From positions 1 to 22,038 of the forward strand of contig JAZRDJ010000039.1 in the NCBI GenBank assembly GCA_045660245.1: DNA of 22,038 nt. The letters are read 5' to 3'. The notes beneath the pieces were generated by a model, which saw only the letters and a list, made by a program, of their open reading frames with translations, was not told the origin of the DNA and made no database searches. The position numbers were made by a program, and so were the translations under genes. Positions within the stretch are counted from its first letter, which is position 1, and the number at the start of each line of letters is the position of its first letter. Shown here piece after piece: positions 8,097 through 15,847 of the stretch. This DNA is from RGIG3872 sp045660245 (GTDB lineage: Bacteria > Bacillota > Clostridia > Christensenellales > UBA1242).

Positions 8097-9066
8097 CTCT
8101 ATTCCTCTTTATCATTCTGTAATATTTGTCGTCATCATTACTTGAAACTTTCGCAAATCTGAATGCGTTCGCCTCAATTGACTCTGAAAGTAAATTGCTG
8201 AGTGTGTTTTCGATAATGTTCTTTTTGTGATCCTCAGCAAGGGTTGTTGCAACTTCATTGTCACCATAAAGAGTTTTAAAAAGTTTGATAAGTTCATCTG
8301 TTTCAACCGATAAATTCACATCTGGCAAGTCAAGAGCCAAAAGATTGTAAATTTCACCATCAGAAATTGAGAGAATATCTCTTGTCATCAAAATATATTG
8401 AACACATGGCATGTGCTCTCTGCCACGACTGACAGTATTGACAGTCCCAATACCACCAAGATAATCCTTGATGCTTGGCGGATTGTTGAAAATGAGGAGT
8501 GATTTGTCATTTTTTTCAGCATTTGAGAGAGACAAAAATAATTGTGAATTTGAGTATGAAAAATCACCTTCATACTTATACTTTTCATGCGCGTCATAAA
8601 ATTCCAAAACATTGTTCAACTTTTCTTGAGTATTGAGTGTCTCAAGAATTTCTTCCGCCTCTTTTCTGTTTGACATAAAAAGAGTTTTTGATTTGATCTC
8701 ATCACCATTCAAGTATAGCGTTGTAACACCATAATTGAGTGTGTTATTTGCATAAGTCGAAGCCTCCCCCTTTGATGGTGATGTGTCGTAATGATACAAC
8801 ATATAATTCCCCAAAAATCTTTCATAATCCACTGGAAGATCTGAACTTTTGCCCGCTTTTTCAAGAGGCTTGAACAAAAAATCATCAACATTGATGCCAT
8901 ATGCACTTTTGAGTTGCATCAAAAAATAAATTGATGGTTCACTGTCCTTGTTGATATAATTGTTGATACTTGCAGGTGAAACTCTCGTATCTTCTGCAAT
9001 TTTCTTTTGCGAATATCTCTCGGCAAGTTTTTTGAGATTAACTGAAAAATAGTTTTGAACTTTCAT
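8089..9066 (-). CDS. XRE-family DNA-binding regulator with a large uncharacterised C-terminal domain
   Basis: 325 aa. The N-terminal helix-turn-helix spans about residues 10-60 (SQKKIAEDTRVSPASINNYI), with a Cro/CI-type fold. The remaining ~250 residues are mixed alpha/beta without a motif I recognise; the stretch LLIFNNPPSIKDYLGGIGTV (about residues 190-210) could be a ligand or dimerisation region. The ATG at 9066 is preceded by GAGGGG and a strong promoter. Two identical 14-bp repeats flank the start, one just after the predicted transcript start and one inside codons 4-8, suggesting autoregulation. It overlaps the HD-TGS gene, so the regulator is likely to govern that alarmone enzyme, perhaps sensing a nucleotide or a stress signal. 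Function of the C-terminal domain unknown. Confidence 0.8.
   Translation of the reverse strand: MKVQNYFSVNLKKLAERYSQKKIAEDTRVSPASINNYINKDSEPSIYFLMQLKSAYGINVDDFLFKPLEKAGKSSDLPVDYERFLGNYMLYHYDTSPSKGEASTYANNTLNYGVTTLYLNGDEIKSKTLFMSNRKEAEEILETLNTQEKLNNVLEFYDAHEKYKYEGDFSYSNSQLFLSLSNAEKNDKSLLIFNNPPSIKDYLGGIGTVNTVSRGREHMPCVQYILMTRDILSISDGEIYNLLALDLPDVNLSVETDELIKLFKTLYGDNEVATTLAEDHKKNIIENTLSNLLSESIEANAFRFAKVSSNDDDKYYRMIKRNRDV
9042..9055. repeat. 14-bp direct repeat, copy 1 (putative operator, inside xre coding region)
   Basis: CTGAAAAATAGTTT, identical to 9082-9095. The two copies start 40 bp apart (close to four helical turns), so a bound regulator would face the same side of the DNA at both. Confidence 0.6.
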
Positions 9067-9081
9067 GTACTTTACCCCTCT

Positions 9082-9095
9082 CTGAAAAATAGTTT
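9082..9095. repeat. 14-bp direct repeat, copy 2 (putative operator, 5' leader of xre)
   Basis: Same 14 bp as 9042-9055. It lies between the predicted transcript start (~9098) and the start codon (9066), a position suited to repression by the encoded XRE protein. Confidence 0.6.
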
Positions 9096-9104
9096 AGTAA
9101 AAAC

Positions 9105-9133
9105 ATTATAAATTTAAAACACAGAAAAGTCAA
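9105..9133 (-). promoter_or_regulatory. Promoter of the xre / HD-TGS operon
   Basis: Reverse-strand -35 TTGACT (9133-9128), 17 nt spacer, -10 TATAAT (9110-9105). Predicted transcript start near 9098. Confidence 0.8.
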
Positions 9134-9181
9134 CAAAACTAAATTAATTCATAAAAATAAATTCAACATTCTCTAATATCT

Positions 9182-9667
9182 TTAATTTGCTAAAAAAAAC
9201 ATTATTTCATCATGTAGTTTATTCATATAAAACGCATCCTCAAGATCGAAGTAAAAACACCTTCCATCATATTGTCCATTGTAAAACCTGATTATATTGA
9301 AACCATGAACATCTCTTTGAACACCTACTAGCAGACGTTCATAAACCATGCCACCATGACTTTGCAAATTATCAAAACAAAATTCAACCCACACACCTTT
9401 TTTCATGGATTCAATAGTTTCATTGTGCAAAGCAACACCAAGTGCAGGCATTTCTCTCGATTTTTCAACGACTTCATCAAAAACATTTGAAATCTTTGTT
9501 GCCATTGCTTTGTTTAATGTTTGTTTCTCACCATCTTGATAAACATTCACACGAACACAAGCATTCACATCGAGCGATTGATTTTTCACAGGTTCCAAAA
9601 CTACACCTCCAATTCCAAACATGGGAAAAATCAACAAAACAAGAACACAAAAGAATTTCAATTTCAT
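9182..9667 (-). CDS. Small exported or membrane-anchored protein of unknown function
   Basis: 161 aa from ATG 9667 (MKLKFFCVLVLLIFPMFGIG). The first ~22 residues are a Lys-flanked hydrophobic segment, either a signal peptide or a single N-terminal anchor; there is no lipobox cysteine. The rest (LEPVKNQSLDVNACVRVNVY ... EKQTLNKAMATKISNVFDEV ... FYNGQYDGRCFYFDLEDAFY) is soluble, with three scattered cysteines, and matches no family I recognise. The open frame continues upstream to 9739, but that would pass the likely -10 box, and the signal-like start at 9667 is far better. Its ribosome binding site is poor (an AGGATGGG stretch about 12 nt away). It is divergent from the ABC exporter, which could suggest a shared envelope role, but nothing proves it. 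No clear terminator separates it from the downstream xre promoter. Confidence 0.65.
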   Translation of the reverse strand: MKLKFFCVLVLLIFPMFGIGGVVLEPVKNQSLDVNACVRVNVYQDGEKQTLNKAMATKISNVFDEVVEKSREMPALGVALHNETIESMKKGVWVEFCFDNLQSHGGMVYERLLVGVQRDVHGFNIIRFYNGQYDGRCFYFDLEDAFYMNKLHDEIMFFLAN

Positions 9668-9706
9668 AATGATATTTTTATCCCATCCTACGCTTTTATT
9701 CCTCTT

Positions 9707-9736
9707 ATTATATATTTTATCATTATTTGTAGTTAA
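9707..9736 (-). promoter_or_regulatory. Possible promoter of the small exported protein gene
   Basis: Reverse-strand TTAACT (9736-9731), 18 nt spacer, TATAAT (9712-9707). Predicted start near 9700, leader about 33 nt. Confidence 0.5.
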
Positions 9737-9751
9737 CATATTTCAACATTC

Positions 9752-9780
9752 TTGCCAAATACACCACCCTGTGCTAAACT
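9752..9780 (+). promoter_or_regulatory. Promoter of the ABC exporter gene
   Basis: -35 TTGCCA (9752-9757), 17 nt spacer, extended -10 (TG at 9772-9773, TAAACT at 9775-9780). The transcript is expected to begin around 9787-9789, at the ATG. Confidence 0.65.
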
Positions 9781-9788
9781 ATATGCAT

Positions 9789-11606
9789 ATGAAAGAATTA
9801 CAATTTGATAAGAAGGTAAAATATACCTACACAAAAGAAGACAAAAAGAAAATTTCAATGAAAGAGTTTAAGCCTCTTTTCAAATATTACAAAAAGAGAC
9901 TTTCGCTTTTGATTGCATTTTTGGTGATGATGATTGTTTTTTCAGCATCAAATGTTTTGATTCCAATTTTTTCTGGAAACATGATTGCTGCTTTCACAAC
10001 AAATTTTGATCCTGATCTAATTTTAAAATACGCTCTGCTTATCTCCGTAATTTCACTCTTTTCAGCACTGCTTGCAAACATTGGGATTGATTATATTTGG
10101 CAAAAAGCAAATATTTATGTAAGATATGACCTGAACAATGATTTGATGCACAGACTCAATACCGTACAAATAAGTTGTTATGATTCAGCGAATACAAATA
10201 CATTTACGTCAAGAATGTTTTCCGATGTTCAAACAATTGCATCAATGCCACAACGAATCATTGATTATACCGTGGCAATTTTATCAAAAGTCAGTTTCAT
10301 TTTCTACACTCTTGCAATAAGTTTGGAAGTTGGTGTATTCATGATCGCATATGTCGCAGTTTCAATTATCACCAGATTCATCAAATCCAATATTCACTAT
10401 AAGAATATTAGAGTCATGCGCAAAATCAGCGAAGAACAAGGTAATTTGCAACTTGAAAACATCAGAGGAATGAAAGATGTCCGAAGCCTCAACACTGCAG
10501 ACAATCTCACCGATAGAATAAGCGATGATAACACATACCGATCATCCCTCAATTTCAAATTCAGCAACAAAGTCAGAGGAATCAACGCAGTCATCACCAC
10601 AATTTCACACTTGTTTGACTTTGGTTTTATCGCACTCTGCGTTGCACTCATTTTTTACGGTCGAATTGATATTGCCATTTTCATGATTGTTTATAATTAT
10701 CGAAACTCAATCAGTAATTTTGCAAACAATATCATTCACCTCAAGGATTACCTAAACGATTGCGCAGTATCTGCTCAGAGAGTAAATGAACTCTTTGACG
10801 ATGAAAAATACCCCATCGAAGTTTTTGGAAACACAGTTCTTGAACAAATCAATGGATCTATCGAATTCAAAAATGTAAAATTTGAATACAAAAAAGATGT
10901 ACCTGTCCTAAAAGACGTCAGTTTTGAAATCAAGCCAAACACCATTGTTTCTTTTGTTGGAAAATCAGGATCAGGAAAAACCACAATTTCCGCTTTGCTT
11001 GGAAAACTCTATCCCCTTGAAAACGATGGACATCACGGTCAAATTCTAATTGATAACATTAACATAAATGAACTCACAAAAGACGCCCTTCGCGACAACG
11101 TTTGCATTGTGCCTCAATCGCCGTATATGTTCAACATGACAATAGCAGAAAACCTAAGACTTGCAAAACCAAATGCAACCGATGAAGAATTGATGAATGT
11201 TTTGAAACAATCTCAACTTTGGGATTTTATTGAAGCATCAGAAAATAAACTCAACTCAAAAATTGGTGAAAATGGCATTCAACTCAGTGGTGGTCAAAAA
11301 CAAAGACTAGCAATTGCAAGAAGCCTTCTCAAAAACACAAAAATTATTGTTTTTGATGAAGCAACGAGCGCTCTAGACAACGAAAATCAAGCAAAAATAA
11401 AAAACATCATGAAAAATCTCTCAAAAAATCACACAATCATTATGATTGCACACCGCCTCAGTACAGTCATCGATAGTGACAACATAATTTTCATTAAAGA
11501 CGGTGTAATTTCCGCTCAAGGTACACATGATGAACTTATGCAAACTTGTGAAGACTATCAACTCCTTTATTCTCAGGAAGAAAATAAAAAAGTAGCAACC
11601 GATTAA
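9789..11606 (+). CDS. ABC transporter, fused permease and ATPase (exporter type)
   Basis: 605 aa half-transporter. The N-terminal ~340 residues form a type-IV exporter membrane domain with six predicted helices (the first at LSLLIAFLVMMIVFSASNVL). The C-terminal nucleotide-binding domain has Walker A GKSGSGKTT (391-399), Q-loop VPQSPYMFN, signature LSGGQKQR (from 499), Walker B IIVFDEATSALD (catalytic E524) and switch H555. All catalytic elements are intact, so a homodimer is possible; a second half-transporter gene is not adjacent. Substrate unknown (lipid, drug or peptide exporters look alike). The frame is open from 9621, but those codons overlap the divergent small gene and its promoter. 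ATG 9789 (or 9783) lies just past the extended -10 with no ribosome binding site, pointing to a leaderless mRNA. A terminator overlaps its stop codon. Confidence 0.93.
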   Translation: MKELQFDKKVKYTYTKEDKKKISMKEFKPLFKYYKKRLSLLIAFLVMMIVFSASNVLIPIFSGNMIAAFTTNFDPDLILKYALLISVISLFSALLANIGIDYIWQKANIYVRYDLNNDLMHRLNTVQISCYDSANTNTFTSRMFSDVQTIASMPQRIIDYTVAILSKVSFIFYTLAISLEVGVFMIAYVAVSIITRFIKSNIHYKNIRVMRKISEEQGNLQLENIRGMKDVRSLNTADNLTDRISDDNTYRSSLNFKFSNKVRGINAVITTISHLFDFGFIALCVALIFYGRIDIAIFMIVYNYRNSISNFANNIIHLKDYLNDCAVSAQRVNELFDDEKYPIEVFGNTVLEQINGSIEFKNVKFEYKKDVPVLKDVSFEIKPNTIVSFVGKSGSGKTTISALLGKLYPLENDGHHGQILIDNININELTKDALRDNVCIVPQSPYMFNMTIAENLRLAKPNATDEELMNVLKQSQLWDFIEASENKLNSKIGENGIQLSGGQKQRLAIARSLLKNTKIIVFDEATSALDNENQAKIKNIMKNLSKNHTIIMIAHRLSTVIDSDNIIFIKDGVISAQGTHDELMQTCEDYQLLYSQEENKKVATD

Positions 11607-11620
11607 CGGTTGCTATTTTT
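11593..11620 (+). terminator. Intrinsic terminator overlapping the ABC gene stop
   Basis: Stem TAGCAACCG (11593-11601) / CGGTTGCTA (11607-11615), loop ATTAA that contains most of the TAA stop, then TTTTT. Its 3' arm also holds the -35 candidate of the next gene. Confidence 0.85.
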
Positions 11621-11639
11621 ATAAAAAAAATGCTATAAT
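11610..11639 (+). promoter_or_regulatory. Promoter of the RpiB/LacAB-type isomerase gene
   Basis: Extended -10 TGCTATAAT (11631-11639) with -35 TTGCTA (11610-11615) at 18 nt. The -35 lies in the 3' arm of the preceding terminator. Confidence 0.6.
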
Positions 11640-11668
11640 TAATTTATCAATATTAAAGGAGATAAATT

Positions 11669-12307
11669 ATGAAAATCGCACTTATCAATGAAAATTCACA
11701 GTGTTCAAAAAATGAACTGATTTATAACACTCTTTCAAAGGTTGCAAACGAATATAATCATGAAGTACTCAACTTTGGAACATACAACGCAGAAGATCCA
11801 ACCCAACTCACTTACGTTGAGGCAGGTCTCCTCACAGCAATTTTGCTGAATACAAAAACCGTTGATTTCGTTGTCACTGGTTGCGGAACCGGCGAAGGCG
11901 CATGCCTCGCAGCAAACTCTTTTCCAAATGTTCTTTGCGGACACATTGTCGATCCAAGTGACGCATACATGTTCATGCAAATCAACGATGGTAACGCCGT
12001 GAGTTTCCCATTTGCAAAAGGTTTTGGCTGGGGTGCCGAACTTAATCTTGAGTACGCTTTCAGAGAAATGCTTTCACACCCTGCCGGAAATGGTTATCCA
12101 AAAGAAAGGGTTGTACCAGAACAGAGAAACAAAAAGATTTTGGACAACATCAAAAAAATTACACATCAAGATATGCTCTACATCTTGAAAAATATCGATC
12201 AAGAATTCTTGATGCACACAATCAGCGGAAAAAATTTTAAACAACTTTTTTTGAACAACTGTGATGACAGTGAAGTATCAAATTATATAAAAACTCTTTT
12301 AAACTAG
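11669..12307 (+). CDS. RpiB/LacA/LacB family sugar-phosphate isomerase, long form
   Basis: 212 aa. The family core is clear: an N-terminal MKIALINENSQ strand, the active-site loop VVTGCGTGEG with the cysteine base at C72, and an NDGNAV segment (residues 106-111) equivalent to the family's anion-hole/phosphate-site region. Classic RpiB is ~150 aa; here an extra ~65 residues (PKERVVPEQRNKKILD ... CDDSEVSNYIKTLL) form a C-terminal helical extension. This long form recurs in Firmicutes. The family interconverts aldose and ketose phosphates (ribose-5-P, galactose-6-P and others); the precise substrate cannot be read from sequence, and no pathway partner is adjacent. The ribosome binding site AAAGGAG sits before ATG 11669. 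It is monocistronic, with its own promoter and terminator. Confidence 0.88.
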   Translation: MKIALINENSQCSKNELIYNTLSKVANEYNHEVLNFGTYNAEDPTQLTYVEAGLLTAILLNTKTVDFVVTGCGTGEGACLAANSFPNVLCGHIVDPSDAYMFMQINDGNAVSFPFAKGFGWGAELNLEYAFREMLSHPAGNGYPKERVVPEQRNKKILDNIKKITHQDMLYILKNIDQEFLMHTISGKNFKQLFLNNCDDSEVSNYIKTLLN

Positions 12308-12315
12308 TCTTTTTG

Positions 12316-12345
12316 AAAAGTATAACCTGCTGGTTATACTTTTTT
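12316..12345 (+). terminator. Intrinsic terminator after the isomerase gene
   Basis: 12-bp stem AAAAGTATAACC (12316-12327) / GGTTATACTTTT (12332-12343), loop TGCT, followed by T's. Confidence 0.88.
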
Positions 12346-12418
12346 ATTTCCAAAAACAAAAATCGGAAGAAACATAGATAAAATTTTAGGTGATTTAGTA
12401 AACTAACTCCATCAAGTG

Positions 12419-12427
12419 TGATATAAT
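12419..12427 (+). promoter_or_regulatory. Extended -10 promoter of the membrane XRE gene
   Basis: TGATATAAT at 12419-12427. No good -35 is visible at 16-18 nt, as is tolerated by extended -10 promoters. Leader about 20 nt, carrying AAAGAGGA. Confidence 0.55.
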
Positions 12428-12453
12428 TAAATCATTAAAGAGGACAAAAAAAA

Positions 12454-13065
12454 ATGAATTATAAAAAAATTGGTAACTTCATTGCAAATGAACGCAAAGA
12501 AAAAAAACTCACCCAAGCAAAACTTGCAGAACGTGTATTTGTTAGCGAAAAAACAATTTCAAAATGGGAGAACGGGAATGGCATTCCAGACACAAACACC
12601 CTTCCAAAACTTTGCGAAGTTTTGGGTGTAAGCATCAACGAACTTTTGAGTGGAGAACGTACAACCGAGAAGAATAACGATCAAAATGAAAAACTTGTGC
12701 TCTGCATGGCAAAAGAACTCGAACAAAAAAACAAAATAATTTGGACAAATATGTGGGTAATAATGTCTGTCAGCATCATTGCCTTGCTTGGCGGAATATT
12801 CATTTCTTCATTCTTGATTCCAGAGGGCATCTGGCAACTTGCGTCAGTGCTTGGCATCACAATTGTATTTCTTATTCCTTGCTTCTATGCACTAAAACTT
12901 GAAGTCAGCGTTGGTGCATATAAATGCAAAAAGTGTGGACATGAAATTATACCAACATACAAGGAAGCACTCAACGCACTACACTTTGGAACCACAAGGT
13001 ATCTCAAATGTCCAAATTGCCAAAAACGCAGGTGGTTCAAGAAAGTATTAATTAACAAAAAGTAA
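12454..13065 (+). CDS. Membrane-bound XRE-family regulator with C-terminal zinc ribbon
   Basis: 203 aa. An N-terminal Cro/CI helix-turn-helix occupies residues ~6-65 (LTQAKLAERVFVSEKTISKW is the recognition region). A linker leads to two predicted membrane helices (about 98-122 and 127-148). A short cytoplasmic tail has a zinc-ribbon-like pair of CxxC motifs: C158-x2-C161 and C186-x2-C189. This layout (HTH, two membrane segments, zinc ribbon) occurs in many clostridial regulators whose signals are unknown; the membrane part may sense envelope or redox state. The ATG 12454 is preceded by AAAGAGGA. It is monocistronic and ends at a bidirectional terminator shared with asnS. Targets unknown. Confidence 0.88.
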   Translation: MNYKKIGNFIANERKEKKLTQAKLAERVFVSEKTISKWENGNGIPDTNTLPKLCEVLGVSINELLSGERTTEKNNDQNEKLVLCMAKELEQKNKIIWTNMWVIMSVSIIALLGGIFISSFLIPEGIWQLASVLGITIVFLIPCFYALKLEVSVGAYKCKKCGHEIIPTYKEALNALHFGTTRYLKCPNCQKRRWFKKVLINKK

Positions 13066-13103
13066 AATTTTCAGTTTATTTTATTCCCATTCGTTTACAA
13101 ATA

Positions 13104-13142
13104 AAAAAACAATCCAGGTTTTTTATTCCTGGATTGTTTTTT
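13104..13142. terminator. Bidirectional terminator between membrane XRE gene and asnS
   Basis: 15-bp stem (13104-13118 and 13128-13142, core CAATCCAGG/CCTGGATTG) with A- and T-runs included in the arms; loop of 9 nt. Confidence 0.92.
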
Positions 13143-13151
13143 ATTTATCTT

Positions 13152-14540
13152 CTATCCTTGAATACCACCAACAGTTCTTGGGAAGAGTTCCACATCTCTG
13201 ATGTTTGAAACCCCTGTCAAATACATGATGAGACGCTCAAAGCCAAGACCATAACCCGAATGAACATTTGTTCCATATCTTCTGGTATCAAGATACCAAG
13301 AATAATCTTCAATCTTGAGACCAAGTTCATTCATTCTCTCAACGAGTTTATCATATCTTTCTTCTCTCTGTGATCCACCGATGAGTTCGCCAATACCTGG
13401 CACCAAAAGGTCAACAGCACCAACAGTTTTTCCATCAGCGTTTTGACGCATATAGAACGCTTTGATATCTTTTGGATAGTTTTTGAGGAAAACTGGTTTT
13501 TGGAAAACCTTTTCAGTCAAATATCTTTCATGCTCAGATTGAAGGTCAATACCCCACTTCACAGGGAACTCAAACTTCTCACCAGATTTTAAAAGAATAT
13601 CAATTGCTTCTGTGTAGTCAAGTCGAACAAATGAACTGTTCACAATGTTTGAAAGTCGCTCAATGAGACCAGTGTCAACAAATTTGTTCAAGAACTCCAT
13701 CTCATCAGCACATTCTTTCATCACATAAGAAATGACATACTTGACCATTTCTTCCTCGTTGTCCATGAGTCCATCAATGTCACAGAAACAAATTTCAGGT
13801 TCCATCATCCAAAACTCCGCTGCATGCCTCGCAGTGTTTGAGTTTTCTGCCCTGAATGTTGGCCCAAATGTGTATGTCTTTCCGAATGCATGAGTGATTG
13901 TTTCTTCATGAAGTTGTCCTGAAACAGTAAGAGCAACTTTTTTTGTGAAAAAGTCTTGTGAATAATCAACCTTTCCATCTTTGAGTGGAAGATTGTCGAG
14001 ATCAAGAGTTGTGACAGAAAACATTTGCCCAGCCCCTTCACAGTCGTTTGCCGTGATGATTGGAGTGTGCAAATAAACAAAGTTTCTTTCATTGAAGAAT
14101 TTATGAATTGCAAATGCCGCGACAGAACGAATTCTGAACACCGCATTGAAGAGGTTTCCTCTTGGTCTAATTGTTGGAATTGTTCTCAAAAACTCAATTG
14201 TGTGTCTTTTCTTTTGGAGTGGATAGTCAACATCACTTGTACCAAGAATTTCAACTTCACTTGCATTGATTTCAAATGGTTGTTGCGCTTCCGGAGTTAC
14301 GACAACTTTTCCTGTTACACAAAAAGAAGCACCTACTGTTTGTTTTACAATTTCATCATAGTTTTCGAGTTTTTCGCGTTCCAAAACCACTTGAAGACAC
14401 TTGAAGGCACCATCGTTGAGCGACAAGAATCCGATATTTTTTGAGTCACGGATTGTCCTTGCCCAACCACAAACAGTGATTTCTTTCCCATCATAATCTT
14501 GATATGCTTTATATAAATCTCTTATTTCAATTCTTTTCAT
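13152..14540 (-). CDS. asnS: Asparaginyl-tRNA synthetase
   Basis: 462 aa, normal bacterial length. An N-terminal OB-fold anticodon-binding domain (ITVCGWARTIRDSKNIGFLS, residues ~20-100) is followed by the class II catalytic core: motif 2 with FRAENSNTARHAAEFWMMEP (229-248) and motif 3 GYGLGFERLIMYLTGVSNIR near the C-terminus, ending LFPRTVGG. AAEFWMMEPE and the EGAGQMFSV segment are typical of AsnRS rather than AspRS. The enzyme charges tRNA-Asn with Asn in the cytoplasm, so the cell need not depend on transamidation for Asn-tRNA. It is last in the T-box operon, 14 nt after aspS, with AAAGGAGA ahead of ATG 14540. Confidence 0.97.
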   Translation of the reverse strand: MKRIEIRDLYKAYQDYDGKEITVCGWARTIRDSKNIGFLSLNDGAFKCLQVVLEREKLENYDEIVKQTVGASFCVTGKVVVTPEAQQPFEINASEVEILGTSDVDYPLQKKRHTIEFLRTIPTIRPRGNLFNAVFRIRSVAAFAIHKFFNERNFVYLHTPIITANDCEGAGQMFSVTTLDLDNLPLKDGKVDYSQDFFTKKVALTVSGQLHEETITHAFGKTYTFGPTFRAENSNTARHAAEFWMMEPEICFCDIDGLMDNEEEMVKYVISYVMKECADEMEFLNKFVDTGLIERLSNIVNSSFVRLDYTEAIDILLKSGEKFEFPVKWGIDLQSEHERYLTEKVFQKPVFLKNYPKDIKAFYMRQNADGKTVGAVDLLVPGIGELIGGSQREERYDKLVERMNELGLKIEDYSWYLDTRRYGTNVHSGYGLGFERLIMYLTGVSNIRDVELFPRTVGGIQG

Positions 14541-14554
14541 TTCTCTATCTCCTT

Positions 14555-15835
14555 TTATGGATCCAATCTGTCTGGTCCACGGAATAAAAATTGTGTTTCT
14601 TTGAGTGATGGAAGATTCAACAGAAGCATTGTGATTCTGTCCACACCAATTGCAAATCCACCATGTGGCGGAACGCCATACTTGAAGAACTGCAAGTACT
14701 TTTCAACGTCTTTTGCAAGCCCTTTTTCTTCTGCATTCTTTTTAATTTCTTCGTATCTGTGCTCTCTTTGTGCGCCAGAAGTAATTTCAATGCCCTTCCA
14801 AATGAGGTCATAACCTTGCAAAATTCCATTCTCTCTCATGTGATAGAACGCACGCTTTTCTGGTGGATAATCTGTCACGAACAAAAACTCATGATCAAAC
14901 TTGTCTTTTGCAAGTCTCTCACAAAGTCTTTCGGCCTCTGTTGTGAGGTCTGTTTTTTCTTCTTCTGGAACAGAAAATCCATAACGTGCTTCAAGTTCGT
15001 CATAAATATCACGAAGTTTCATTTGTGGGAAGGGAAGTTTTGGGACTACAATTTCAACTCCAAACACCTCTTTGATCTTGTCGCCAAACTTTGCCTTTGT
15101 TTTTTCAAGACCATAGGCAACCATTTCGGCCTCAAGAGCCATCACATCTTGGAACGAGTTAACATAACTAAATTCAACGTCAAAACTTGTGAACTCAGTC
15201 GCATGTTTCTTGGTGTGTGACTTTTCTGCTCTGAAACATGGAGCAATTTCAAATATTCTCTCAAGTCCGCCAGCCATTGCCATTTGTTTGTAGAATTGTG
15301 GACTTTGTGCAAGGTATGCTTTTCTATCAAAGTACTTCACTTCAAACACATCCGCGCCACTTTCAGATGCTGTGCCAATGAACTTTGGCGTGTGAATTTC
15401 TGTGAAATTGTTGTTTATGAGATATTCACGCATTGCATTCACAAGATAACTTTGAAACTGGAAGATAAGAGTGTTTCTCTCAGTTCTCAAATCAAGCCAT
15501 CTGTAGTCAATTCTTTGATCAATTGAACTTTCTGGTCCAATTGGGAGTGCTTCTGCCACACTCGTAATTTCAACACTTTCAGGAATGATTTCAATGCCTC
15601 CGAGTTTCACAAAATCATTGGCAACTGCCTCACCAACAATCTTCACTGTTGATTCAAGTGTTGCGTGTGAAAAAATTTCTGCAATTTCTGGCTTTTCTTC
15701 CTTCACAACTGTTACTTGTATTTTTCCAGACAAGTCACGAATAACAACAAATTGCATACTCTTCTTGTCTCTCAAATTTTCAATCCAACCTTGAAATTCT
15801 ACTTTTCCTGGTTTTATTTCACTAATATTTGCCAT
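14555..15835 (-). CDS. aspS: Aspartyl-tRNA synthetase, archaeal/eukaryal-type (short form)
   Basis: 426 aa, lacking the ~150-residue GAD insertion of classical bacterial AspRS (~590 aa). The order is an OB-fold (GWIENLRDKKSMQFVVIRD, 16-34), the catalytic flipping-loop region (ASESGADVFEV and LAQSPQFYKQM, ~156-185), motif 2 FRAEKSHTKKHATEF (201-215) and motif 3 GGFAIGVDRITMLLLNLPSL, ending FRGPDRLDP. In archaeal-type AspRS the residue after GW[VI] (His in many nondiscriminating enzymes, Trp in a discriminating one) affects tRNA-Asn discrimination; here it is Glu19, so specificity is not predictable from that position. AsnRS next door makes a discriminating enzyme likely. AAGGAGA precedes ATG 15835. 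It is co-transcribed behind an Asp-type T-box. Confidence 0.95.
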   Translation of the reverse strand: MANISEIKPGKVEFQGWIENLRDKKSMQFVVIRDLSGKIQVTVVKEEKPEIAEIFSHATLESTVKIVGEAVANDFVKLGGIEIIPESVEITSVAEALPIGPESSIDQRIDYRWLDLRTERNTLIFQFQSYLVNAMREYLINNNFTEIHTPKFIGTASESGADVFEVKYFDRKAYLAQSPQFYKQMAMAGGLERIFEIAPCFRAEKSHTKKHATEFTSFDVEFSYVNSFQDVMALEAEMVAYGLEKTKAKFGDKIKEVFGVEIVVPKLPFPQMKLRDIYDELEARYGFSVPEEEKTDLTTEAERLCERLAKDKFDHEFLFVTDYPPEKRAFYHMRENGILQGYDLIWKGIEITSGAQREHRYEEIKKNAEEKGLAKDVEKYLQFFKYGVPPHGGFAIGVDRITMLLLNLPSLKETQFLFRGPDRLDP

Positions 15836-15847
15836 AAAACTTTCTCC

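Noticed and set aside
9668..9739. 24-residue N-terminal extension of the small exported protein
   Set aside because: It would start upstream of the likely -10 box and hide a good signal-like N-terminus.
9621..9788. 56-residue N-terminal extension of the ABC transporter
   Set aside because: The extension overlaps the divergent small gene and passes through the transporter's own -35 and -10; the first conserved exporter features come well after 9789.
14025..15220. Forward open frames of 139 and 185 aa opposite asnS and aspS
   Set aside because: Shadows of two well-conserved synthetase genes.
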